Source: Pseudomonas sp. BSw22131
GTDB lineage: Bacteria > Pseudomonadota > Gammaproteobacteria > Pseudomonadales > Pseudomonadaceae
DNA: 64,000 nt
Assembly: GCF_026810445.1 (NCBI RefSeq)
Contig: NZ_CP113949.1
Span: 2,356,001 to 2,420,000, forward strand
Direction: 5' to 3'
Part shown: positions 56,801-64,000 of the stretch, piece by piece
Numbering within the stretch: the first letter of the stretch is position 1
How the letters are laid out: every line of letters begins with the position of its first letter
The notes under the pieces: model-generated
The model's database searches: none
What the model was told of the DNA's origin: nothing
What the model saw: the letters and a program-made list of their open reading frames with translations, nothing else
Translations under genes and position numbers: made by a program

Positions 56801-57638
56801 GTACGTGCTCGATTCCAGCCTGGCGCTGGCGGCACACGGCGTGGTGGGCGAGCTGTACATCGGCGGCGTGGGTGTGGGCCGCGGCTACGCCGGACGAGCC
56901 GGTTTGACCGCTGAACGCTTCTTGCCGGACCCCTTTGGCGATGTCGGCGCACGGCTTTACCGCAGCGGCGATCTGGCGCGCTGGAACGCCGACGGTGAGC
57001 TGGAGTACGTCGGCCGTGCTGACTTCCAGGTGAAGATTCGCGGCCAGCGCATCGAGCTGGGCGAAATCGAAAGCGTGTTGCTGGCGCAGGCCTCAGTGCG
57101 CGATGCGGTGGTCAGCGCGCAGCCGACGCCGCATGGCCCGCAACTGGTGGCGTATGTGGTTGCTGACAGCTTGACCCCGCTGGACTCCGACGCCCTCAAA
57201 ACAGCGCTCGGGCAACACCTGCCGGCCTACATGGTCCCGGCCCACGTGATGCTGCTGGAGCAGTTGCCGCGCAACGCCAACGGCAAGCTGGACCGCAAGG
57301 CCTTGCCGGTGCCGGGCTGGCAGCAGCGCGACTATCAAGCGCCGTGCGATGAGCGCGAGCAGGTGCTGGCCGAACTCTGGCAAGCCCTGCTGAAAGTCGA
57401 GCGCGTGGGCCGTCACGACAACTTCTTTGAACTGGGCGGTCACTCCTTGCTGGCGACGCGTTTGCTATCACGCATCCGCGAGCGGCTTGGCGTGAGCATT
57501 CCCCTGGCGCAGGCCTTCGAGGCCACCACGATTGCTACGCAATCGGCGCTGATCAATACCTTGCAGGGCCAGGCCCTGACCCTCGACCGGCTCGATGCCC
57601 TGGACGAGTTAATGAATGAGCTGGAGGAAAGCAACTGA
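47880..57638 (+). CDS. siderophore NRPS 1: FAAL-T-C-A-T-E-C-A-T
   Basis: 3252 residues; AGGTGA upstream. Domains by motif: fatty acyl-AMP ligase (1-590, YTSGSTSAPKGVM at 180), T1 (GGDSVGAVQVL, ~637), C1 (690-1120, HHIIADGW), A1 (1145-1640, YTSGTSGTPKG), T2 (GGDSILSLQII, ~1676), epimerisation (1720-2150, HHLAVDGVSWR, EGHGRE), C2 (2190-2640, HHALIDAW), A2 (2640-3150, YTSGSTGEPKG), T3 (GGHSLLATRLL, ~3184). Specificity residues I read: A1 D-L-T-K-I-G-H-V-G, an Asp code; A2 D-I-W-E-L-T-A-D-D, a code seen for diaminobutyrate. So it makes fatty acyl-D-Asp-Dab. No TE domain; the chain passes to the next protein. Confidence 0.95.
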   Translation: MKSIRDQAAHFPELVGFYAQRQPDRIALRHIISEDQAPLLTTYAALDQQARSVAGFLQHHLGAGPGECRGERCVLILPTGADYAAAFLGCLYANVIAVPAFAPEYNRQTHLDRLTGILRDATPRVVLGRREDLDKYQQQLRPFMPAGGQLIAIEDIHNGWLTSCQPSIIDTSSVAFLQYTSGSTSAPKGVMVSHDNLMANEVAMARHFITDAPSESWVSWLPLYHDMGLMCGLLLPLYYGGTLTLMSPNYFLGRPARWLEAITEYGGTFSGGPDFAYRLCVERIKPNALGSLKLDTWSLAFSGSEPIRLDTLDAFCERFGAAGFKQRALTPSYGLAEATLYVSAADRQKPFGIHRFDANQLAAGDADVANLVSQANGSRLPGCGWCRPDHALRIVDPATLQPLAPGQVGEIWIAGPSVAQGYWQNAEATAQTFVERDGQRWLRSGDLGIERDGELFITGRVKDLIILNGQNLYPQDIEESLEKRVELLRRGRIAAFAMNDADGSEGIGLALEISRNVRRLMKPQMICDAVRDAVSDVFMVAPRLIVLLEPGALPRTTSGKLQRSACRSGWQNGTLDSFAVWQNGRLLDAAHTAAHTGSQPATTTPLRAEVVAAWQEVLGASDLAAHDHFFARGGDSVGAVQVLSRLNAALGLNLQPAHLFEQPLLGDFSALVAGQSPGEMAVQPVLRVNRDAPLMQSFAQQRLWFLAQLEPDSSAYHLCGQLTLTGTVDDAALQRSFDDLAARHESLRTTFAVGADEALVQCVHPARAVNIERHDLSLNAQPLEALDALAKAAVEQPMDLQTGPLWRVLNVRLAPDRQQLVLVLHHIIADGWSVQVLLKDLTALYTAHAQHRVPDLAPLPVQYADFSAWQRARLASGEGERQLNYWRERLGDTQPVLTLPGDRPRPAQQSHRGARYALAFDTALSQQLRSLATAHGATLFMVMLAAYKTLLQRYSSQTDMRVGVPVAGRTCTEAEGLIGLFVNTLVLRTDVSPQQSFVSLLQAVRHNALGAQSHQDLPFEQLVEALGVTRDLSHNPLCQVKFTQQFVLPQGLELGDVTLDVSQLDDYSAHFDLGLDITDTPEGIQAVFTYACDLFDEPRIAGMAADLLRICAQVTAQPTTLLAEVQLSAATSVVQAESADFAGSDVLALWDQRVVAAPGDLAVQHETERRDFAWFDAQARRLAQHLKQAGVGVESRVGVALERSVEFVVALLAVLKSGAAYVPLDPKWPAERQGFVLADSGARWLISDAAAPAEFAGERIAMDADAAWHSQPATPLDVRVHPQQAAYLIYTSGTSGTPKGVVISHGALADYVQGLLHRLDLAPGASMAMVSTVGADLGHTVLFGALCSGRALHVIAAERATDADRFAAYMAEHRVAVLKIVPTHLSGLLQAAAAADVLPEQALILGGDALPWELVAQVNRLKPGCRMINHYGPTETTVGVLIHELSGLTPQGDSVPVGQPLPNAAALILNERLEPVVQGDIGELYIGGPGLARGYHDRPGMTAAVFLPDLRHPGQRLYRTGDHAQLLANGQIQFLGRADDQVKIRGYRVALGEIAQRLRQLDGVRDAYVRVDDRGQLIAYALQGKGLTLTDESLRTALAACLPDYMVPAHIVVLDAFPLTANGKLDHAALPAPQLTTQTFEAPHEGVEASLAALWATALNIESVGRHDNFFTLGGDSILSLQIIARARRQGIRLTPKQLFEKQTIAELAQVAVLAEAKPAAVSAPVPLATQDFALTPIQARFFAQPVAQRSHWNQSLLLELPQALDNALLQRAFDVLLTQHDSLRLSFHQAQDGQWQQRYRENESAERVMWNCEIARAEDMQRLCEDAQRSLNIEHGPLLRVVHGRLPSGEGRMLLAIHHLAVDGVSWRILLEDLQHIYSQLAAGQPLTLADKTASFQAWSEALQGVASSPQLQAQLPHWQALTAVDACLPGDRTIESRVGDAEQVSLVFDAGITRQLLVEAPAAYRTRIDDLLLAALAQSLAQWTGRRRHVISLEGHGREHTVEQGSDVLDLSRSVGWFTSLYPLALDAGEGLVSTLKTVKEAVRAVPGKGLGYGVLKYLAGADLPELVGQGITFNYLGRFDDAKGALFALSGETPTALRDPQGPLANALAIDGRVRGGQLSLEWTFSSRRFDRNSIERLVALYRESLCALIEHCAQEQHAGITPSDFPLAGLTQAQLDDLPVPAREIEDILPLAPMQQGILLHSLLERGNGIYLMQDQYAVASEVDFEGFKFAWQQVVQRHPALRTAFHGLESGVQRQIVMRRVPSVAQLIDLSHLSRAAGEAELDTLLSAEREQGFDFARAPLLRLRLVKFGDADFRIVQSHHHALIDAWCRGLMLTEFFGHYRAFLGGRSLSLPPARPYRDFIGWLAEQDEAVSRDYWRNALASFTDVTPLPYRHSPQGEPQMLDVTLALGDAHTARLADTARQHRLTTNTFVQAAWALLLMRHADRDDVLFGVTVAGRPTELEGIEGALGLFINTLPLRLKKPAAGAPALDLLNALQAQNADMRQHEHLSLADIQLLADTPRGQPLFDSLFVFENVPLGADVQQAVSDYRITPLANRTHTNYPLTVVLLPGPSLQLQLTYDTRHFTHADMHSLVTQFRRVLVQLIDNPEQPLADLQLLTGDECDGLQLLGQGDAQPHWFGISYLERFEARVQAHPLLEVARCQGQSLTYGELNRDANCIGHGLIAAGVQGDDVVALYAPRGLPLLSMMIGAFKAGAAYLALDDRHPAGRSARMLGSSAAPVLLTPRDCLAQVQAILVEADVAPRLLILEDLLAQGSDHNPGRYASAEQLAYVIYTSGSTGEPKGVMVNQRGMLNNQMSKLPYLRLGEGDVIAQTAATGFDISVWQFLTAPLFGGRVEILPDSVVHDPQRLLEEVVANQVSVLECVPAVIDGMLAVARHNLSGLRWLLPTGEALTVDLATRWFARYPNVPLVNAYGPAECADDVALHTLTGAPATKASLPIGRPTDNNRLYVLDSSLALAAHGVVGELYIGGVGVGRGYAGRAGLTAERFLPDPFGDVGARLYRSGDLARWNADGELEYVGRADFQVKIRGQRIELGEIESVLLAQASVRDAVVSAQPTPHGPQLVAYVVADSLTPLDSDALKTALGQHLPAYMVPAHVMLLEQLPRNANGKLDRKALPVPGWQQRDYQAPCDEREQVLAELWQALLKVERVGRHDNFFELGGHSLLATRLLSRIRERLGVSIPLAQAFEATTIATQSALINTLQGQALTLDRLDALDELMNELEESN

Positions 57639-60600
57639 TGTCGCAACCGAGCGTGACTTCGCAACAGTCTCCACACCACAAGCTGCTGGCGTTGGCCACA
57701 CGTTTTCTCAGTCTCGGCAGCGCGCAGCGACGGTTGTTCCTCGCCAGGCTGCGCGAGCAGGGTCTGGACGCATCGACGTTGCCGATCCCGACCGGTGTGG
57801 CGGGTGATCGCAGTCCGGCGTCGTTTTCGCAACAACGCCTGTGGTTTCTGGAGCAACTGGAGCCGGGCAACAGCACCTACCATTTGCCGGGCGCGCTGCG
57901 CCTGAGCGGTGAGCTTAACGTTGACGCGGTGCAGGCCGCGTTCGACTGTCTGTCGGTGCGCCATGCCAGCCTGCGCACGGTGTTTGCCACGACCGAAGAC
58001 GGTACCCCCGAGCAGGTGATTGTGGCGCCGGTGCCGGTGTTGATCGAGCGACTCAACGCCGAGGATGAAGGTGCGCTTCAGGCCTTGTCCGTTGATTTCG
58101 CCCGCCGCCCGTTCGATCTTGCCCAAGGCCCTTTGTGTCGCGTGGCGCTGGTGCAGTTGCCGGCCGACGACCACGGCGTGGCGCAACACGCGCTGCTGGT
58201 GTGTCTGCATCACATCATCGCGGACGGCTGGTCGATTCAAGTGCTGTTGCTGGATTTTGTTCAGGCGTATCGCGCGGGTTTGCAGGGCGAAGACATCGAC
58301 CTGGCGCCGTTGCCGGTCAGCTACGCAGACGTTGCCCTATGGCAGCGAGCATGCCTGGACGCGGGCGAAACCGACCGTCAACTGGCGTACTGGACCCAAC
58401 AACTGGGGGACGAGCCGCCCGTTCTGGAGCTGCCGACGGACCGCCCACGGCCAGCGCGCCAGAGTTATCGCGGTGCGCGGCTCAGCTTCACCCTTGCCGA
58501 GCCGCTGACCGCAAGGATGAAAGCGCTGGCGCGGCAACGCGGGGTGACGCTGTTCACCGTTCTGCTTGCGGCGTACCAAGTGTTGTTGCAACGCCTGAGC
58601 GGGCAGAACGACCTGCGCATCGGCGTACCGATTGCCGGCCGCGGAAGGGCGGAAACCGAGGGGCTGATCGGGTTCTTCGTCAACACGCAGATTTTGCGCG
58701 GCGAGGTGTCTGCCGCATCGACCTTCACGCAACTGATCGAGCAGGTGCGTCTGGCCTCCCAAGGCGCGCAGGCCAACCAAGACCTGCCGTTCGAGCAATT
58801 GGTCGAGGTGCTGGCGCCGGAACGCAGCCTCAGCCACAACCCGCTGTTTCAGGTGCTCTACAACCATCAGCAGCGCCAGGACGAAGCCCTGCAACGGATG
58901 CCGGGGCTGGATGCCAGGCTGATGCCGCTGGACAGCGGCAGCGCGCAATTCGACCTGGCGCTGCACACTTGGGAAAACGCTGCGGGCGAGCTGGCGGGCA
59001 ACTGGAATTACGCCACCGACCTGTTCGATGACCGCAGCATCGAGCGCCTGCACCAGCGTTTCCTCGGCCTGTTCGAGCAGTTGCTGGAGCAGCCTGACGC
59101 GGCCATTGGCGACTTCCAATTGCTCGACCAGCAAGACCGCCAGCAGCTGGCGTTGGTCAACGACACGACTCGCGACTGGGCGAGCGACGAGCCGATTGTT
59201 CAGCGTCAATTCGAGCGCCTGGCAGCGTTGCACCCCGAGCGCGAAGCCTTGCGCTTTGGCGACCAGGTGTTGAATTATGGCGAACTTGATCAGCGCGCCA
59301 ACCAGTTGGCTCATCACTTGCGCGCTTTGGGTGTTGGCCGTGAATCGCTGGTCGGCGTGGCGGCGCTGCGTTCGGTGGAGATGGTGGTTGCGCTGTATGC
59401 GGTGCTGAAAGCAGGCGCCGCCTACGTGCCGCTGGACCCGGAATACCCCGCTGACCGACTGCGCTACATGCTCGAAGACGCGGGTGTTAAGTGGCTGCTG
59501 ACCCACAACGCGGCTCTGGAAAACCTGCCGCAGGTTGAAGGCGTGCAGGTTTTGAATCTCGAACAGCTGGACCTGAGCCAGCACCCCAAATCCGCGCCAA
59601 ACGTCGAGATCCATCCCGAGCAACTGGCGTACATGATTTACACCTCGGGCTCGACCGGCAAACCCAAAGGCGCAGGTAATACACACGCGGCGCTGTTCAA
59701 CCGGCTGGCGTGGATGCAGGACGCGTACTCGCTGGACACAACCGACGCTGTGTTGCAGAAAACTCCGTTCAGCTTCGACGTGTCGGTGTGGGAGTTTTTC
59801 TGGCCGCTGATGACCGGCGCGCGTCTGGTGCTGGCGCAGCCGGGGGATCATCGGGATCCGCTGCTGTTGAGCAAACTGATCAGCGATCACGCCATCACCA
59901 CGCTGCACTTCGTGCCGTCGATGCTGGCCGCGTTCATGGCTCAAGAAGACCTATCGGGCTGCGACTTGCTCAAGCGCATCATCTGCAGCGGCGAAGCGTT
60001 GCCCGCCGACTTGCAACGCGAGACCTTGCAGCGCTTGCCGAACGCAGGTTTGTACAACCTGTACGGCCCGACCGAGGCCGCCATCGACGTCACGCACTGG
60101 ACCTGCCGCAACGAGCCCGGCGCCACGGTGCCGATTGGTCAACCGATTGCCAATCTTCAAATCCACATCCTCGACAGCCGTCTCAACCCGCAACCGATTG
60201 GCGTGCCCGGCGAGCTGTACATCGGCGGCGCGGGCCTGGCCCGGGGTTATCACCAGCGTCCGGCGCTAACCGCTGAACGCTTCGTCGCCAGCCCGTTTGG
60301 CAACGGCGAGCGGCTCTACAGGACAGGTGATCTGGCGCGCTGGCGTCAGGACGGTGCGGTGGAATATCTGGGCCGTCTCGATCATCAGATCAAACTGCGC
60401 GGCCTGCGCATCGAGATCGGTGAGATTGAGTCAGCGCTGCTGGATCATCCTGGGATAAGCGAAGCGGTGGTGGTGGCGCGGCAACTGGCGACCGGCATGC
60501 AACTGGTGGGCTATCTGGTTGCCGACGCGGTCGACGACGAGCAACTGCGTAATCAACTGAAACAGCGTCTGCCGGACTACATGGTCCCGGCGCATCTGGT

Positions 60601-63600
60601 CACGCTGGAACGCTTCCCCCTGAGCGCCAACGGCAAACTGGATCGCAAGGCATTGCCCGAACCGCAACTCGCACAACGTGCTTTCGAAGCACCGCATGCT
60701 GGCGTTGAAACCCAACTGGCCGCGCTGTGGCAAGACCTGCTGGGCGTGGCGCAAGTCGGTCGACAGGACAACTTCTTCGAGCTGGGCGGCGACTCGATCC
60801 TCAGCCTGCAAATCATCAGCCGCGCGCGCAAGCTGGGCATTGTCCTCAACCCCCGGCAGATGTTTGAACGCCAGACCATCGCCGAGCTGGCGCAGGTTGC
60901 CGAGGTCATCAACCCCGATCAATCGCGGGCCGTGGCACGCATCGAAACCAACCGTGACCTGCCGCTGACACCGATTCAACAATGGTTTTTCGAGCAACCG
61001 ATGCGACGCCGCGCGCACTGGAACCAGTCGCTGCTGCTGTCGTGCGCCGAAACCCTCGATAGCGCCTCGCTGCAACAGGCAGTGCAAGCGTTGCTCGATC
61101 ATCACGATGCGCTACGCATGAGCTTTACCCAGGGCAGCGACGGTCAATGGCACCAACGCTACCGCGCCGAAGAAAGCGCCGACGCTGTGCTGTGGCAGCG
61201 CTCGGTCGCCGCTGACGAACTCACTCAGGTCTGCGATTCAGCTCAGGCCAGCCTCGATCTGCAACACGGGCCGCTGCTGCGCGCCGTGCTGTATGAACGG
61301 GCGGATGGCAGCCAGCGCCTGTTGCTGGTCGTGCATCACCTGGTGGTGGACGGGGTGTCGTGGCGCTTGTTGCTCGAAGACCTGAACAGCGCCTACGTGC
61401 AGGCCCAGGCAGGCTTGACCATCGATCTGGGCGAAAAGGGCGTTTCATTTCAGCGCTGGTCCGATGCGCTGGTGCATCACGCCTACAGCGATACGCTGCT
61501 CAAAGAGGCTGACTACTGGCGCGCCTTGCCACCGGCACCGCCGTTGCCGATGGCCAATGCACAGGGCAGCAATCAGCAAAGCGTGGCGCAAACAGCGCAC
61601 TTGCAGCTGGATGCGCAACGCACTCACGCATTGCTCAGCGAAGCGCCATCGGCCTATCGCACGAAGATCAACGACCTGCTGCTGACCGCATTGAGCCGGG
61701 CGCTGCATGCCTGGAGCGGTCACGCGCAGGCGTTGATTGCGCTGGAAGGTCATGGCCGTGAAGCGTTGTTTGAGGGCATCGATCCAAGCCGCACCGTGGG
61801 CTGGTTCACCAGCCTGTACCCGGTCAGCCTGCACGCCCACGCCAGCCTTGATCTGGCGCTCAAACACTGCAAAGAGGTCTTGCGCGATGTGCCCAACGGC
61901 GGCCTGGGATATGGGCTGCTGCGCCATCTGCGTGGCGAATCCCTGCCGTCGCTGGAAGGCTGCGTGCTGTTCAACTACATGGGCCGTGTGCAGCGAAGCA
62001 GCGGCCTGTTTACCCTGGCCGAAGAAGGCAGCGGCACACAGCGTGGGGCCGACGCGCCGTTGGCGTGCGAACTGGCCCTGGATGCTCAGGTGCGCGACGG
62101 CTGCTTCAGCCTCACCTGCACCTACAGCGGCGAACGCCACGCCGCCGAGTCAATTCAATCACTGCTCGACGCCTACGCAGTGGCACTGAACGAGGTGATC
62201 GAGCACTGCCGCACGCAATCGGCGGTCACACCGTCCGATTTTCCCACCGTGGTCATCGACCAGGCCCAGCTTGACGCGTTGCCCGTTGCCGCGCGCCACA
62301 TCGAACAACTGTACCCGCTGACGCCCATGCAGCAGGGCCTGCTGTTCCACAGTGAGCTGGGCCAGGGCGAAAGCGCGGGCGAGGGCGAGGGCGCTGCGCG
62401 GGACCTGTACATCAATCAGGTGGCGATGGACATCGAACACCTGCCCGTCGCACGTTTCAAAGCGGCGTGGGCGTCTGCCGTGCAGCGCCATCCGATCTTG
62501 CGCGCATCGTTCCTGCGGGTGCCGGTCAGTCAGCAACCGGTGCAACTGGTGCGCCGTGATGCAGTGCTGACGGTGCGCGAGCTCGATCTGCGTGGGCTAG
62601 AGCTGCGTGGCTTAGAGCCCCGCGACCTAGACCTGCCCGACCTTCAGGGCGCTGTGGCCGAGGTACTTGCCACCGAACGCGAGACACCTTTCGACCTGCG
62701 GGAAGCGCCCTTGATGCGCGTGCTGCTGGTGCGCGTCAGCGACAGCGACTGGAAACTGGTCTGGACCTTCCACCATATTCTGCTCGATGGCTGGAGCAGT
62801 GCGGCGGTACTGGGTGAGGTGATTCAGGCGGCGTTGTCCGACACCGCGCCGACGCCGGCCGGGCATTACGGCGATTACGTGGACTGGCTGCAAGGTCGCG
62901 ATCAGCGCCTGAGCGACGCGTTCTGGCAGAAGCACCTGGCCGGTTTCGATCAGCCGACAATGATGGCCGCCGCGCTGGTGTCGCCGCTGTCTGCCGAGGG
63001 CACGCCGCTGTCCAATCAGGTGCTGGTCAAGTCGATGGACCTGGACGGCGCACTGCTCAATCAGGCGGCACGCCGTCAGCACGTCACCGCCAACACGTTG
63101 ATTCAGGCGGTGTGGGTGTTGCTGTTGCAGCGCTACACCGGCCAGCGTCGGGTGGCATTCGGGGCAACGGTGTCGGGACGCTCGGCGCAAGTGCCGGGCA
63201 TCGAACGCATGCTGGGCCTGTTCATCAACACCTTGCCGCTGGTGCAGGCGCCCGAGTCGCAGCAGGTGGTGGGCGACTGGCTCAATGAGTTGCAGGCGCA
63301 CAATCTTGAATTGCGCGAGCACGAACACACGCCGTTGTTCGAGGCGCAGCGTCACGCGGGGCAAGCCGGGCGTGATCTGTTCGACAGCCTGCTGGTGTTC
63401 GAGAACTTCCCGGTGGACGCCGTGCTGCGTGAAAAACGCGCGGGTGGCGTGAAGCTGGGGGCCGTTGAACTCAGCGACAAGACGCACTACCCGCTGAGTC
63501 TGGCGGTGGTGGCGGGCGTGCAGGCCCATGTCCACGTCAACTACCACAGCAACGTGTTCAGCGCCGAGCAGATCGAACGCCTGTGCGGGCATTTCCAGCA

Positions 63601-64000
63601 ACTGCTGGACGGAATTTGCCGCTTCCCCGAGGCACGCATCGGCGAGCTGCAGATGCTCACGGCGCTGGATCGAGACGCGCTGGAATCCTGGAACAACCCG
63701 CCGTTTTCCTCGTACAGCACACGCCCGATTCACGAGCTGATCGCCGATCACGCACGCCTGCGTCCCGAGGCCATTGCACTGGTCCACGGCGAGCAATCGC
63801 TGACGTTCGCCCGGCTCGATCAACGGGCCAACCAACTGGCCCACGCCCTGCGCGGTCTGGGCGTGACCACCGAAGTGCGGGTGGCGATTGCCATGGAGCG
63901 CGGGATTGATCTGTGGCTGGCGTTCTTCGCCGTGCTCAAGGCTGGCGGTGCCTACATTCCGCTGGACCCCGATTACCCGACCGAGCGCCTGCGTTACATG
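57638..64000 (+). CDS. siderophore NRPS 2 (3' end outside window): C-A-T-E-C-A...
   Basis: At least 2121 residues in an open frame to the window end. ATG overlaps the previous stop (TGATG) with GGAGG upstream at 57623-57627. Order: short helical N-terminus, C (~55-490, FSQQRLWFLEQLEP, HHIIADGW), A (~520-1010, YTSGSTGKPKG), T (GGDSILSLQII, ~1048), E (~1100-1530, HHLVVDGVSWR, EGHGRE), C (~1555-2000, YPLTPMQQGLLFH, HHILLDGW), start of A (~2030 on). Specificity residues of the first A: D-V-W-H-I-S-L-I-D, a serine code; with the E domain, D-Ser. The second A is cut before its code. Two small in-frame repeat expansions lie near the third C domain. Confidence 0.94.
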   Translation, partial: MSQPSVTSQQSPHHKLLALATRFLSLGSAQRRLFLARLREQGLDASTLPIPTGVAGDRSPASFSQQRLWFLEQLEPGNSTYHLPGALRLSGELNVDAVQAAFDCLSVRHASLRTVFATTEDGTPEQVIVAPVPVLIERLNAEDEGALQALSVDFARRPFDLAQGPLCRVALVQLPADDHGVAQHALLVCLHHIIADGWSIQVLLLDFVQAYRAGLQGEDIDLAPLPVSYADVALWQRACLDAGETDRQLAYWTQQLGDEPPVLELPTDRPRPARQSYRGARLSFTLAEPLTARMKALARQRGVTLFTVLLAAYQVLLQRLSGQNDLRIGVPIAGRGRAETEGLIGFFVNTQILRGEVSAASTFTQLIEQVRLASQGAQANQDLPFEQLVEVLAPERSLSHNPLFQVLYNHQQRQDEALQRMPGLDARLMPLDSGSAQFDLALHTWENAAGELAGNWNYATDLFDDRSIERLHQRFLGLFEQLLEQPDAAIGDFQLLDQQDRQQLALVNDTTRDWASDEPIVQRQFERLAALHPEREALRFGDQVLNYGELDQRANQLAHHLRALGVGRESLVGVAALRSVEMVVALYAVLKAGAAYVPLDPEYPADRLRYMLEDAGVKWLLTHNAALENLPQVEGVQVLNLEQLDLSQHPKSAPNVEIHPEQLAYMIYTSGSTGKPKGAGNTHAALFNRLAWMQDAYSLDTTDAVLQKTPFSFDVSVWEFFWPLMTGARLVLAQPGDHRDPLLLSKLISDHAITTLHFVPSMLAAFMAQEDLSGCDLLKRIICSGEALPADLQRETLQRLPNAGLYNLYGPTEAAIDVTHWTCRNEPGATVPIGQPIANLQIHILDSRLNPQPIGVPGELYIGGAGLARGYHQRPALTAERFVASPFGNGERLYRTGDLARWRQDGAVEYLGRLDHQIKLRGLRIEIGEIESALLDHPGISEAVVVARQLATGMQLVGYLVADAVDDEQLRNQLKQRLPDYMVPAHLVTLERFPLSANGKLDRKALPEPQLAQRAFEAPHAGVETQLAALWQDLLGVAQVGRQDNFFELGGDSILSLQIISRARKLGIVLNPRQMFERQTIAELAQVAEVINPDQSRAVARIETNRDLPLTPIQQWFFEQPMRRRAHWNQSLLLSCAETLDSASLQQAVQALLDHHDALRMSFTQGSDGQWHQRYRAEESADAVLWQRSVAADELTQVCDSAQASLDLQHGPLLRAVLYERADGSQRLLLVVHHLVVDGVSWRLLLEDLNSAYVQAQAGLTIDLGEKGVSFQRWSDALVHHAYSDTLLKEADYWRALPPAPPLPMANAQGSNQQSVAQTAHLQLDAQRTHALLSEAPSAYRTKINDLLLTALSRALHAWSGHAQALIALEGHGREALFEGIDPSRTVGWFTSLYPVSLHAHASLDLALKHCKEVLRDVPNGGLGYGLLRHLRGESLPSLEGCVLFNYMGRVQRSSGLFTLAEEGSGTQRGADAPLACELALDAQVRDGCFSLTCTYSGERHAAESIQSLLDAYAVALNEVIEHCRTQSAVTPSDFPTVVIDQAQLDALPVAARHIEQLYPLTPMQQGLLFHSELGQGESAGEGEGAARDLYINQVAMDIEHLPVARFKAAWASAVQRHPILRASFLRVPVSQQPVQLVRRDAVLTVRELDLRGLELRGLEPRDLDLPDLQGAVAEVLATERETPFDLREAPLMRVLLVRVSDSDWKLVWTFHHILLDGWSSAAVLGEVIQAALSDTAPTPAGHYGDYVDWLQGRDQRLSDAFWQKHLAGFDQPTMMAAALVSPLSAEGTPLSNQVLVKSMDLDGALLNQAARRQHVTANTLIQAVWVLLLQRYTGQRRVAFGATVSGRSAQVPGIERMLGLFINTLPLVQAPESQQVVGDWLNELQAHNLELREHEHTPLFEAQRHAGQAGRDLFDSLLVFENFPVDAVLREKRAGGVKLGAVELSDKTHYPLSLAVVAGVQAHVHVNYHSNVFSAEQIERLCGHFQQLLDGICRFPEARIGELQMLTALDRDALESWNNPPFSSYSTRPIHELIADHARLRPEAIALVHGEQSLTFARLDQRANQLAHALRGLGVTTEVRVAIAMERGIDLWLAFFAVLKAGGAYIPLDPDYPTERLRYM

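Noticed and set aside
58337..59944. 535-codon minus-strand frame inside NRPS 2
   Set aside because: Antisense of C and A domain sequence; no independent support.
43913..64000. Pyoverdine core locus
   Set aside because: Sigma, exporter and monooxygenase look like PvdS/PvdE/PvdA, but the first NRPS activates Asp and a Dab-like residue, not Glu-Tyr-Dab as PvdL does.
1..64000. tRNA, rRNA and CRISPR arrays
   Set aside because: None seen on reading; the island uses dusA and not a tRNA gene as target.

Overview
The window is high-GC chromosomal DNA of a Pseudomonas, most likely of the fluorescens/syringae lineages. The evidence is conserved gene order (sthA, a GDPD phosphodiesterase, a PilZ protein, lolCDE; queF, a DUF4404 protein, a phosphonatase-like protein, mlaA, a PilZ protein, rssB-rssC, tal), REP-like elements, a PrtN-type pyocin regulator and a PvdS/PvdE/PvdA-like siderophore locus. 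Species cannot be fixed from the sequence alone.

Layout. 1-17.0 kb is core genome: envelope lipoprotein sorting (lolCDE, mlaA), transhydrogenase, a heavy-metal two-component system with a divergent cupredoxin, queuosine synthesis and an RssB/RssC stress module. 17.3-24.4 kb is a 5-oxoproline/biotin-carboxylase operon (Nramp transporter, pxpA, a UPF0317 hydro-lyase, fused pxpBC, biotin carboxylase) with a divergent GntR/FCD regulator and a clear palindromic operator.

24.4-38.5 kb is mobile DNA at the dusA integration hotspot. A decayed older island (IS4 transposase fragment, broken integrase, displaced dusA 5' fragment) sits directly left of a younger 12,024-bp island. The younger island is bounded by a 29-bp dusA-derived repeat (26473-26501 and 38497-38525) and carries an intact dusA-type integrase. 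Its cargo is a ParB-like protein facing a D12 DNA adenine methyltransferase, prophage/tailocin debris (PrtN-like, ASCH-like, tape measure joined to endolysin by a deletion), an orphan Hcp with a type-44 toxin and a putative immunity protein, a second D12 methyltransferase behind a consensus LexA box, and a ParA gene broken by a 7-bp tandem duplication.

38.4-43.7 kb returns to the host: dusA, a 25-residue membrane peptide, a RidA-family protein, and four genes for L-rhamnose uptake and the first steps of non-phosphorylative catabolism (lactonase, mutarotase, RhaT, dehydrogenase).

43.8-64.0 kb is an iron-regulated siderophore locus: ECF sigma factor, PvdE-like exporter, L-ornithine N5-monooxygenase, and two NRPSs, the second cut by the window edge. 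A fatty acyl-AMP ligase starts the line. Adenylation codes read by eye predict acyl-(D-Asp)-(Dab)-(D-Ser)-..., so the product is probably an acylated lipopeptide siderophore with hydroxamate ligands and not pyoverdine.
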